A stretch of DNA of 36,239 nt. It comes from Myxococcales bacterium. Lineage in GTDB: Bacteria; Myxococcota_A; Polyangia; DRWM01; JAAZOP01. Under the pieces are notes generated by a model that saw only the letters and a program-made list of their open reading frames with translations, ran no database searches and was not told where the DNA came from. Positions within the stretch are counted from its first letter, which is position 1. Every line of letters begins with the position of its first letter. Both the position numbers and the translations under genes were made by a program. Below are positions 25,737 to 32,876 of this stretch, piece after piece. The DNA lies in assembly GCA_012797735.1 (NCBI GenBank), contig JAAZOP010000160.1:1-36239 (forward strand), in the 5' to 3' direction.

Positions 25737-26507
25737 TCAGCGACCACCCAGTCGGTCTGGCGCAAAGCGTCGCAACGCCCGCCGGGCCTTCGGATTCCGC
25801 GTGACGATCAGGTCATAGAGATACGGCCAGTATGATGTGACGTTCTGGTTCCCCTGCAACCGCGCCCGGACGAAACCCGCAGTTCGTAGCACGGGGTGCG
25901 TCCGCAGGTCCTCCAGGAAGATCGGGGCGTCGAGGCGGGCCAGGCACCTGAAGCGGCCGAACAGACCGGTGCCCTCGCGCCAGGCACAGCGCGAACGGCG
26001 GAGGTCGGAGTCCAACACGAAGATGTCCCGGATGCACCTTTCCGGCACGCACCGGTACATCAGCATCAGGTCGCCCTGATGGGCACTCTTGCGAGCCAAC
26101 CAATCCACTTGGTTGCGGTCGAGGTACTGCTGCTGCGACGCGATGGCGGGCTGGATCCAGACTTTGGGTCCAAGGCCGTAGAACTTCCGAAGCTCGATTA
26201 CGCGGAGGGACTCCGGGCGCTCGGGCCAGTCGTCCTCCCAGCAGACGATGCAGTCGCACCGCCGGGCGGAATGGCCGTGGGTACGGAAGCTGCTCGACCG
26301 GAACTCAAACTCGATTCGGACCCGCCGCTCGCCCCTGGTCCCCTTCTCGTAGGCGACACAGTCCGGAAACCCTTGGCGGATTTGTTCGACCCGCATTCGC
26401 AGCCTCTTCGCCAAGTGGGCGAAGAGGAAGACGACGCCCTGCTCGTTTGTCGGCGCCAAGCGCATCGGGCCACCTTCCAGCACGTCCGGTCGTTCCGTCT
26501 TCTTCAT
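25737..26507 (-). CDS. PD-(D/E)xK-like nuclease with C-terminal PUA/EVE-like domain, candidate defence protein
   Basis: 256 residues. N-terminal half: APTNEQGVVFLFAHLA with E22, GFPDCVAYE with D49, RVRIEFEFRSSSF with E66 and E68, and HGHSARRCDCIVCWEDDW. The order helix-Glu, PD, ExE, then a hydrophobic CDCIVCW strand fits a PD-(D/E)xK nuclease core, with R70 near the usual Lys position. C-terminal half (about 116-240): VWIQPAIAS, GDLMLMYRCVP, RDIFVLDSD, a PIFLEDLRTHP segment and YWPYLYDLIVTRN, resembling PUA/EVE-type modified-base readers. Both assignments rest on pattern recognition. The inference is recognition of modified nucleic acid coupled to cleavage, as in modification-dependent restriction. 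The gggagg site supports ATG 26507; an in-frame upstream extension is unlikely. It is less G+C-rich than its surroundings. Confidence 0.75.
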   Translation of the reverse strand: MKKTERPDVLEGGPMRLAPTNEQGVVFLFAHLAKRLRMRVEQIRQGFPDCVAYEKGTRGERRVRIEFEFRSSSFRTHGHSARRCDCIVCWEDDWPERPESLRVIELRKFYGLGPKVWIQPAIASQQQYLDRNQVDWLARKSAHQGDLMLMYRCVPERCIRDIFVLDSDLRRSRCAWREGTGLFGRFRCLARLDAPIFLEDLRTHPVLRTAGFVRARLQGNQNVTSYWPYLYDLIVTRNPKARRALRRFAPDRLGGR

Positions 26508-26538
26508 CGGTAGAACCTCCCGGCGCGGTCTCAGCCAG

Positions 26539-26769
26539 TTACTCACACTGAGGGGCAGCCTCCATTGACCGGCGAATCCAGTCCTCCGTGGTTCGTGCCC
26601 GAGCGACGTCCAACATGAACTCCTGCCTCCGGCTGACGAACCGGTGCAGCGTCCGGCCATCGCGGAAGCCCCACCGCCGTCGGTCCGCATGGTACCCGAC
26701 GCACGTCCCGGCGCGGAGCGGGCAGGTGGCCAGTCCGGCCTCCGCGATCACCCAGCCCGGTGACGGCAA
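26539..26769 (-). CDS. small hypothetical ORF upstream of the nuclease gene
   Basis: 76 codons from a TTG at 26769, ending 31 bp before the nuclease ATG. The peptide (GWVIAEAGLATCPLRAG, WGFRDGRTLHRFVSRR, QEFMLDVARARTTEDWIRRS) looks protein-like but matches nothing I know. Directly before the TTG and in the same frame is a TGA (26772-26770). Upstream of that, 17 codons from a GTG at 26823 have a strong ribosome site (gaggaggaagg). It may be one gene broken by a nonsense codon, or two coupled mini-ORFs. Confidence 0.4.
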   Translation of the reverse strand: MPSPGWVIAEAGLATCPLRAGTCVGYHADRRRWGFRDGRTLHRFVSRRQEFMLDVARARTTEDWIRRSMEAAPQCE

Positions 26770-26823
26770 TCACCGGGTCTCAGCGAAGCGACACCGGTGC
26801 TCGTCGGTGCAGTTCGTCTCCAC

Positions 26824-27057
26824 CCTTTCCTTCCTCCTCGGTCCGTCTCCTGCGACCGGGCCAGGGTACGCCGACACCGGTTTGGGTGTCCAGCCCCACG
26901 TCCGCGGCGCGGCGCCGCACCCGCAGGTTGCGGTCAGGCTGCCTCGCGCCGCCAGCGCGTCCGAGCGCACCCGATCTGTTACGCATGCGTTACGCAACCT
27001 TCCGCTTGCGCGCGAAAACAAAGCGAAGTTGGGGCCTTGTGGCACTCGTGTTCCGGT
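26824..27057. other. island right end without a gene
   Basis: About 230 bp between the small ORF and the second attachment site. The left edge holds the purine-rich ribosome site for minus-strand translation. I see no integrase, excisionase, repeat or stable hairpin in the remainder; plus-strand ORFs here are shadows that run on into the VWA gene. Confidence 0.5.
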
Positions 27058-27100
27058 CTGAAAATCCCCGTGTCGGCGGTTCAACTCCGTCCCTGGGCAC
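27058..27100 (+). repeat. attachment site copy 2, 3' part of tRNA-Phe
   Basis: 43 bp identical to 22927-22969. It lacks the 5' half of the tRNA, so it cannot make a tRNA. By the usual logic of tRNA integration this is the original 3' end, displaced from its 5' half when the island came in. Confidence 0.9.
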
Positions 27101-27159
27101 AAAGGAATTCGGCGAAATCGACGGGTTGCGGGACTCGCGCGGCGCGACGGCTGTCGGAC

Positions 27160-27239
27160 TTGATCCCTCCCCGTCCGGCACCGGATACTTCCCACGGTGG
27201 CGGTCGCTCGCCGGGCCATCCGGCTGCGGTGCCGGACGG
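27160..27239 (+). promoter_or_regulatory. promoter with embedded 13-bp inverted repeat
   Basis: TTGATC (27160-27165), 18-bp spacer and GATACT (27184-27189) form a promoter for the VWA lipoprotein gene; the start would be near 27196. CCGTCCGGCACCG at 27171-27183 fills the spacer and its exact complement lies at 27227-27239 in the leader. One arm is upstream of the start, so an RNA hairpin is excluded if this promoter is right; a DNA-level operator pair or loop is more plausible. Confidence 0.45.
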
Positions 27240-27254
27240 CAAGGGAGGGGACGG

Positions 27255-28304
27255 ATGCGGCGGGTCCTGCTGTGGATGGTGGCGCTGGGCGCTGCGGCGC
27301 CGACCGGCCTGTCGTTGGTCGGCTCCTCCGGTTGCGACGGCGGGGCCGAGGCGCCGTGCGTCGACCTGGAACTGCTGAAGGGCTGGGCCGCTCCGCCGGG
27401 CAACGTCGCGGTCTACTTCACGGTCGACACCTGCGCGGGTGAGCCCGTCCCCGGCCTCGTGCCGGACGACTTCGACATCAGCGAGGACGGCCTGACGGTC
27501 CCGCCGGCGCAGGGCAACCAGACGATCCTGAACGCCAGCATCGGGTTCCGGGTCCGCACGGTGCTCGTCCTCGGCCTGTCGGGGAGCGTGCTGGAGAGCC
27601 GGCCGGAGCTCCTCGCCGCCGCCCGGACGTTCGTCGAACGAACGGTGGCGGACGACAGCGAGGTCGCCGTCTACGTGTTCGACGGCGCCCCGACCATGCA
27701 GCGCATCGTGGACTTCACCGCGGATGCGACGGTGCTCCGGGACGGCATCGACTCGCTCTCCACCTGGGAGCCCCGCGACCTGTCCACGGACCTCCACGGG
27801 GCGATCCTCGAGGGGCTCGGCGTGCTGGACGCCGCCGCCCCGATCCCGATCAGCCTGGACGCCGTCCGCGCCGGCGGGATGGTGCTGTTCACGGACGGCA
27901 CCGATCGGGCCGCCCGTCATACGCAGGAGGAGGCGCAGGCCGCCGTCGACTCGACCCGGCACTTCGTGATGACGATCGGGCTCGGCGGCGCCATCGACCG
28001 GGCCGGACTGGAGCGTTTCGGCAAGGATGGATCGGAGTTCGCGGCCGGTGCGGAAGCCCTGGGGACCGCGTTTGAGCGGACGGCCGATCGCGTGCGGCGG
28101 ATGAGCGGTCGCTACTACGTGCTGGGCTACTGCTCGCCGAGCCGATCGGGCGCGCACACGATGGAGCTTCGCGTCGAGGGGCGGCGGGGGGAGCTGCGGT
28201 TCCGGTTCGACGCGGCCGGTTTCGGCGGGCTGTGCGATCCGAACCCGACGGGGGCGGATGCCGGCGCGGGTGCCGGCGGGGACGGCGACGCCGGAGGCAC
28301 CTAG
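27255..28304 (+). CDS. VWA-like lipoprotein with incomplete MIDAS
   Basis: 349 residues. Lipobox ends at C27 (VGSSGC). A short beta domain (about 45-90, PGNVAVYFTVDTC ... DDFDISEDG) precedes a von Willebrand A-like domain (about 95-300). The metal site normally reads DxSxS; here it is VLVLGLSGSV, with Gly at 107 where Asp is expected, while S109, S111 and the later MVLFTDGTD are kept. The C-terminus is a Gly/Ala/Asp tail. A gggagggg ribosome site supports ATG 27255. VWA lipoproteins bind proteins or peptides; loss of the Asp suggests weakened metal binding. It is the first chromosomal gene after the island. Confidence 0.85.
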   Translation: MRRVLLWMVALGAAAPTGLSLVGSSGCDGGAEAPCVDLELLKGWAAPPGNVAVYFTVDTCAGEPVPGLVPDDFDISEDGLTVPPAQGNQTILNASIGFRVRTVLVLGLSGSVLESRPELLAAARTFVERTVADDSEVAVYVFDGAPTMQRIVDFTADATVLRDGIDSLSTWEPRDLSTDLHGAILEGLGVLDAAAPIPISLDAVRAGGMVLFTDGTDRAARHTQEEAQAAVDSTRHFVMTIGLGGAIDRAGLERFGKDGSEFAAGAEALGTAFERTADRVRRMSGRYYVLGYCSPSRSGAHTMELRVEGRRGELRFRFDAAGFGGLCDPNPTGADAGAGAGGDGDAGGT

Positions 28305-28436
28305 GCGGACCCCGGGGGAAGCGCCGCCGCCGGGGTGTCCCGTCCGGGCCGTTCCGGAAGACCCTCGCGGCGGCGGCGATTCGCGCAGCGGCTGCCCGGG
28401 AGGCGACACGGTGGGTTCCCGGGACGGAGGAAACCG

Positions 28437-28565
28437 ATGACTCTCGACGACCTGGCGCCGCGGGTCGAGCGAACGCTGCGCGCCCTGTCCGTGCCGGAGT
28501 GCTCGCCGGTCGTCGTGGACGCGGCGGCGGGCGGTGGCGGCGGCGCGGGGAGGTCACGACGGTGA
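28437..28565 (+). CDS. possible small ORF overlapping the symporter start
   Basis: 42 codons from an ATG with a good ribosome site (ggacggagg). The peptide starts MTLDDLAPRVERTLRALSVP and ends in Gly and Arg residues. Its stop TGA overlaps the GTG start of the symporter by 4 bp (GTGA), the usual geometry of translational coupling. It has no membrane segment and no family I know. Since the downstream gene is damaged, this one may also be a remnant. Confidence 0.4.
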   Translation: MTLDDLAPRVERTLRALSVPECSPVVVDAAAGGGGGAGRSRR

Positions 28566-29711
28566 TCGCGGTCTTCGTCCTGTACCTCGTGCTGCTGATG
28601 GCGCTCTCGTTCTGGACGGCGCGGATGTCCCGGACGTCGGCCGACGCAGTTCTACGGCGGCGGGAAGGTGCTGTACGACACCTTCGGCATCCCGCCGATC
28701 TGGGGCGTGGTGATCGGTTCGCTGGTGGTGGTCTTCTACTGCATGATCGGCGGGTTCATCACGGTGGTGGCGACCGACGTGCTGCAGGCGATCCTGATGA
28801 TCGTCTCGCTGGTCGTGATGCCGATCCTGCTGCTGTTCGTGATGGCCTCGCACGACCTGGATCTGGCGGCGGCGATGCGCCAGGCCGGCGCGTCGTACGT
28901 GTCGCTCACCGGGGGCGAGACCGGCGCGGCGGCGGTGTTGCTGGTGGCGAGCGGCCTGAGCTGGGCGTTGGGGTACACGGGGCAGCCGCAGCTCCTGACC
29001 CGGATCATGCTGCTGCGCAACCGCCGGGACCACGACCGCGGCAAGTGGGTGGCCGCCGCCTGGACGCTCGTCGCGTACGCCGGCGCGATGCTGATCGGCT
29101 ACCTCGGCATCGCGTTCGTGCAGGGCGGCCTGATCGGCGGCGACGCCGTGGCGCGGCTCTCGGACACGGAGCACAAGGGCTTCGAGCTGATCTTCCCGGT
29201 GCTGGTCAACACCTTCCTGCTGCCGGTGCTCGCGGGGATCATGCTCTCGGGCGCGATCTCGGCGATGATGTCGACCGCCTCCGCGGAGATCCTCCTCTGC
29301 TCCTCGACGATCACCCAGGACCTGCACGGGAACTTCGCCCGGAGGAAGATGGAGGAGCGCCGGGCGCTGTGGTTCAACCGCGTCGTGACGCTGGCCGTGG
29401 GGCTGGCCGCCTTCCTGCTCGCCTTGACCGTGCGGGACTCGGTGTTCGGACTCGTCTCGTACACCTGGTCCGGGATCGGCTCGTCGTTCGGTCCCGCGCT
29501 GCTGCTGATCCTGTTCTGGAAGCGGGTCTCGCGCGCCGGCGTCGTCGCCTCGTTCGTCTCGGGGACCGCGGGCACGATCGTCTGGAAGAGTCTCTTCGAG
29601 CGGCAGACCGGGGTTTCGGAGAGGCTGACGAGCTTCCTCTTCGCGTTCGCGATGGCGGTGCTGTTCTCGCTGCTGCTGCCGGAGAAGCGGGCGGCGGCGG
29701 GCGGTGGCTGA
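28562..29711 (+). pseudogene. sodium:solute symporter (SSS/PutP type) with internal deletion and frameshift
   Basis: The start (GTG 28562) encodes the first membrane helix, VIAVFVLYLVLLMALSFWTAR, up to TSAD at about 28645. At that point the frame shifts by one and the protein resumes as QFYGGGKVLYDTFGIPP. Aligned by eye to E. coli PutP, about residues 34-144 are missing, including the helices that hold part of the sodium site. The rest is well kept: VATDVLQAILMIVS, GYTGQPQLLTRIM, AGIMLSGAISAMMSTASAEI and LVSYTWSGIGSSFGPALL, to a normal end at 29711. An ORF from GTG 28668 could still be translated but would lack the first helices. A single deletion explains all this; an assembly error is the alternative. 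Confidence 0.8.
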
Positions 29712-29762
29712 GGCCGGCCGGGCGCGCCGGCCGCCGCCGGATCGGGAGGCACCCGGGGGTGC
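29712..29762. terminator. hairpins between convergent genes
   Basis: Immediately after the symporter stop is a 7-bp stem GGCCGGC/GCCGGCC (29712-29732, loop 7). A second stem GCACCC/GGGTGC is at 29749-29762, 13 bp before the stop of the minus-strand lipoprotein gene. The pair suits one terminator per direction; T-tracts are absent. Confidence 0.4.
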
Positions 29763-29774
29763 GGCGGGCCGGTC

Positions 29775-32663
29775 TCAGGGCACGACCGCGGGGACGCCGT
29801 CACGGGCGGCGGTGCCGAGGAACTGGGCGATGCGGCGCCGGGCCGCGGCGTCCCGCGCGGCGACGAAGTGCCCGTCCTCGCCCGCCGGCGGTTCGTGCAT
29901 CGTGAGCACGCCCGTCACGCTCGCCGCGCCGACGCGCCGGTTGCCGGCGGCGGGCAGGGCGACCGAGGCGAAGGGGCCGATGTCGTCGAGCACCGGCTCG
30001 GCGATCGCCAGCCACAGGGCGCCGGCGAGCGCCGACTGGGCGTTCTTCGGGGCGTAGGTGTCCCGCAGCCCGTAGACCTGGAGGACGTGGCGGGCCGCCA
30101 GCGGGACGAACGGCGCGGGGAGGACGTGGCGGGCGTAGTTCACCGGGTCGGCCACCTCGAGGTACGTCTGGAAGACGGTGAGGGCGGGGTGGGCGCCGCC
30201 GAGGTCCGGGTCGGCGAGCGCCATGCGCAGGGCGCCGGCGACGTCGTAGGGCGAGGTCTTCGAGAGTAGCACGTCGGTCAGGGAGCCGGCGGCGCCGGAC
30301 AGCACCGCCGCGGCGAACGAGCCGTCGAAGGGGAGGGCCGTCACGCCGTGCGTCGCGCCCTGCGAGTGCCCGAGGAAGTAGGTCCGCGTCGCGTCGAAGC
30401 GGACCGCCTCGCCGGTGGGCGACGTGCCGGCGTCCCAGTCGGTCGCGGCGAGCAGGCGGGCGGCCTGCCAGAGATCGACCGCGCCCTGCAGGACGTTGCC
30501 ATAGGTCGCCGCCGGGTTCTCGAAGTGGAAGAACAGCCGTTCGGGATCCTCGGTCGAGCCGCCGCGGCGGGCGCCGTGCATCGGCGCCTCGAAGGAGAGG
30601 ACGGCGAAACGCTGCACGGTGGCATCGTCGAGCGTGACGGCGGCGAGGTCTGCGGCGAGGCCGTCCTCGATGAACGAGCGGTAGTGGCCGCCGGTGCCGT
30701 GGGCGACGACGACCACGGGCCAGCCGCCCGCGGGCATCGGGCCGCCGCGCGGGATCGAGAGCGCGAAGCAGACCGGTTCGTCGCGCTGCCGCACGGGGCG
30801 GCCGGCGCCGTCGAGCGCGAAGCCGCCGCCGTCGGCCGGGGTCGCGTAGGGGGCGGTGCCCTCCTGGAACACCGGCGTCGGGAACCGCCCCTGCACCTCG
30901 AAGAACGCCGGGTCCTCGCCGAAACAGCCGCGCACGTGCTCCTCGCCCGCCAGACCGTCGTCGCAGGGCGAGACCGTTCCGGCCGTGCAACGGACCAAGT
31001 CGGACGCCGCGGGCGGGGGGAGCGCCTCGACGACCTCGCGGGTCCGCTGGAGCAGGGCCGGGACGTTCTTCGTGGTGAACTGGGCGGCGACGAGGATCGA
31101 GGCGGGGTCGATGCCGTCGTGGGCGAGGTAGGCGCGGAAGGGAGCGTAGGCGTCCCAGGCGCGGGCCGCGGCGTCGTCCCCGGCCGGCCGCGACGGCCCG
31201 ACGACGAGCGCGAAGTCGGCGTCCTGGGTCATCGGCCGGCCGGCGGCGTCGAGCACGCCGGTGGTGAGGACGACGGCGTAGGTGCGGCCCGGCTCGTAGG
31301 GCGACCCGCGCGGGGGACGCACGGCCAGCCAGTCGCGGCACAGGTACCGGCCGCCGCCGGTCGAGGCGCTCCAGCCGAAGCCGAGCCGCCGGTGGCGATC
31401 GCCGGGCGACGCCGGCGGCGTGAGGTCGACCACGTAGATCGTCGGCGTCGCGCCGCCCGCCTCGAGGGTGTCCCAGTTCAGGCCGGCGGACGAGCGGAGG
31501 ATCACGGCGCCGTTGGTGGCGAAGCCGACCCGGTCGCGCTCGAGCGCGCGCAGGTAGCGGTCGAGGACATCGACCGGGAGGCCGGCGGTGTCCGGGTGCG
31601 GGAAGCCGGAGAGGTCGAGGTGGCCGTCGGCGGTGCGGCGGATGTCGTTGGGCCACGGGAGGCGGAAGAAGTCGTGGCCGGGGGCGAGGGGGCCGCGGGG
31701 GATCTCGAAGTAGATGCGCGAAGGGGTGTCGGTTTCGCGCGGCGTGCACGCGACTCCTTCCCACAGCGGGTAGCCGGGGCCGCCGTCGGCCCCGGCGGCG
31801 CGGACGCAGGTGCCCTCGGCGCTGCAGGCCAGCCCCGCCGCGCAATCCTCGACGGTCGCGCAGGGGAAGCCGAGGTCGCCGTCGGGGGCCGCCGGCGTGC
31901 AGCGGCCGCCGTATCCCTGGGTCGCGCAGACGAGGCCCGGGGCGCAGTCGGCGGTCGACCCGCAGAACGTCCCCGCCGCGGCGTCCACGGCGGGGAGACA
32001 GAGGGTCTGCGGCGCGCCCCGCTCGTCGCGACCCCACAGGCAGGCCAGCCCGGGGGCGCAGTCGGCGGTGTACGTGCATTCCCCGCCTTCCGCCGTCGTG
32101 CCGGCCGGGCCGCAGGTGCGGTCGTCGCGGCAGACGAGGCCGGTGCGGCAGTCGGTGTCGAGCATGCAGGGGTCGCCGAGGCCCGGGCGGCCGCAACGGC
32201 CGTTGCCGCGGCAGATCAGGTCGGAGCGGCAGTCGTCCGCGACGGAGCAGGGTTCGTCGAGACCGCCGGGGCCGCAGCGGCCGTCGCTGCGGCACACGTA
32301 CTCCCACCAGCAGTCGTCGTCCTGTTCGCAGGGGTCTCCCAGGCCGGCCTGGCGGCAGGCGCCGTCCTCGCCGCAGACCAGCTCCGGGAGGCAGTCGGTC
32401 TCCTCCGTGCAGGAGGCGCCGACGCCGCCGTCGGCGCAGGTGCCGTCGGCGCGGCAGACGACCTCCTCCCCGGTGCAGTCGGAGTCCTCCAGGCAGATGC
32501 CGCAGACCCCTTCCGGCCGGCAGATCAGGTCCGGGAGGCAGTCGGCTTCGTCCTCGCACGGGTCGCCGATGTCGCCGGGGGCGGTCCGCCGGCGTTCGCC
32601 TCCGGAGCAGCCCGCCGCGACGGCGGCGCAGAACAGGACGGTCGCGGGCACGCATCGAGTCAT
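29775..32663 (-). CDS. large lipoprotein: Dickkopf-like Cys repeats plus lipase-type alpha/beta-hydrolase
   Basis: 962 residues. Lipobox ends at C19. Residues 36-286 are nine Cys repeats of the form C-x5-C-x6-C-x5-C with small changes (for example DPCEQDDDCWWEYVC). A second part starts with IYFEIPRGPLAPGHDFFRLPWPND, the P-x-PND signature seen at the N-terminus of bacterial virulence-factor-type lipases. The C-terminal alpha/beta hydrolase has the oxyanion strand VVVVAHGTGG and the nucleophile elbow FLGHSQGATHG with S767; YGLRDTYAP and a late TMHEPP are candidates for acid and His. A lipid-anchored esterase or lipase is inferred. The ggagg ribosome site supports ATG 32663. Confidence 0.87.
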   Translation of the reverse strand: MTRCVPATVLFCAAVAAGCSGGERRRTAPGDIGDPCEDEADCLPDLICRPEGVCGICLEDSDCTGEEVVCRADGTCADGGVGASCTEETDCLPELVCGEDGACRQAGLGDPCEQDDDCWWEYVCRSDGRCGPGGLDEPCSVADDCRSDLICRGNGRCGRPGLGDPCMLDTDCRTGLVCRDDRTCGPAGTTAEGGECTYTADCAPGLACLWGRDERGAPQTLCLPAVDAAAGTFCGSTADCAPGLVCATQGYGGRCTPAAPDGDLGFPCATVEDCAAGLACSAEGTCVRAAGADGGPGYPLWEGVACTPRETDTPSRIYFEIPRGPLAPGHDFFRLPWPNDIRRTADGHLDLSGFPHPDTAGLPVDVLDRYLRALERDRVGFATNGAVILRSSAGLNWDTLEAGGATPTIYVVDLTPPASPGDRHRRLGFGWSASTGGGRYLCRDWLAVRPPRGSPYEPGRTYAVVLTTGVLDAAGRPMTQDADFALVVGPSRPAGDDAAARAWDAYAPFRAYLAHDGIDPASILVAAQFTTKNVPALLQRTREVVEALPPPAASDLVRCTAGTVSPCDDGLAGEEHVRGCFGEDPAFFEVQGRFPTPVFQEGTAPYATPADGGGFALDGAGRPVRQRDEPVCFALSIPRGGPMPAGGWPVVVVAHGTGGHYRSFIEDGLAADLAAVTLDDATVQRFAVLSFEAPMHGARRGGSTEDPERLFFHFENPAATYGNVLQGAVDLWQAARLLAATDWDAGTSPTGEAVRFDATRTYFLGHSQGATHGVTALPFDGSFAAAVLSGAAGSLTDVLLSKTSPYDVAGALRMALADPDLGGAHPALTVFQTYLEVADPVNYARHVLPAPFVPLAARHVLQVYGLRDTYAPKNAQSALAGALWLAIAEPVLDDIGPFASVALPAAGNRRVGAASVTGVLTMHEPPAGEDGHFVAARDAAARRRIAQFLGTAARDGVPAVVP
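31806..32558 (-). repeat. nine Cys-rich (Dickkopf-like) coding repeats
   Basis: Nine units with four Cys each, joined by short Gly-rich links such as GGVG, AGLG and RPGLG. Units 3-6 are closest in length and sequence; units 7 and 8 carry insertions before the last Cys. Divergence at the DNA level indicates an old expansion. Confidence 0.85.
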
Positions 32664-32841
32664 CCGGCTTTCCTCCCGGCGGCGGGCGGATCGGAGGGCC
32701 CGCCGCGCCCGGTCCTCGGCCATGCGGACGACGAAACGGTAGCACGCGGAGGCGGTGGGGTCGACGCGGAGGGCGGATCGTTCCCGGCCGGGCGGTCCGC
32801 CCGCGAGCGGCCGGTGTGGGCGGCCGGGGACGCCGCGTCGC

Positions 32842-32870
32842 TTGTGCGGCGGGCCGGCCTCGGGTAGGTA
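32842..32870 (+). promoter_or_regulatory. candidate leaderless promoter of the thiolase-FadB operon
   Basis: TTGTGC (32842-32847), 17-bp spacer, TAGGTA (32865-32870), then six bases to the ATG at 32877. The start would fall on the ATG. GGGTAGG just upstream could also act as a weak ribosome site if transcription begins earlier. Confidence 0.4.
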
Positions 32871-32876
32871 GCACGC

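Larger units (their letters stand above)
22970..27100. mobile_element. integrated genomic island at tRNA-Phe (about 4.1 kb, no integrase seen)
   Basis: The unit between the two 43-bp repeats is 4131 bp. It contains an inverted-repeat-bounded lipoprotein gene, fragments of IS3-, IS91- and IS66-type transposases, and a nuclease/EVE-like gene with a small upstream ORF. The two intact-looking cargo genes are visibly poorer in G+C and use more A/T-ending codons than the flanking chromosome. No tyrosine or serine recombinase is visible on either strand, so the island is either decayed or moved by an integrase supplied elsewhere. The chromosome resumes at 27101. Confidence 0.85.

Noticed and set aside
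26760-27254. Possible long 5' extension of the VWA gene through the attachment site
   Set aside because: The ribosome site, promoter and signal peptide all place the start at 27255; the upstream frame is chance.
30348-32867. Plus-strand open frame of 839 codons opposite the Dickkopf/lipase-like gene
   Set aside because: Val/Gly/Ala/Arg-rich shadow; the minus-strand Cys spacing and GHSQG show which strand is coding.
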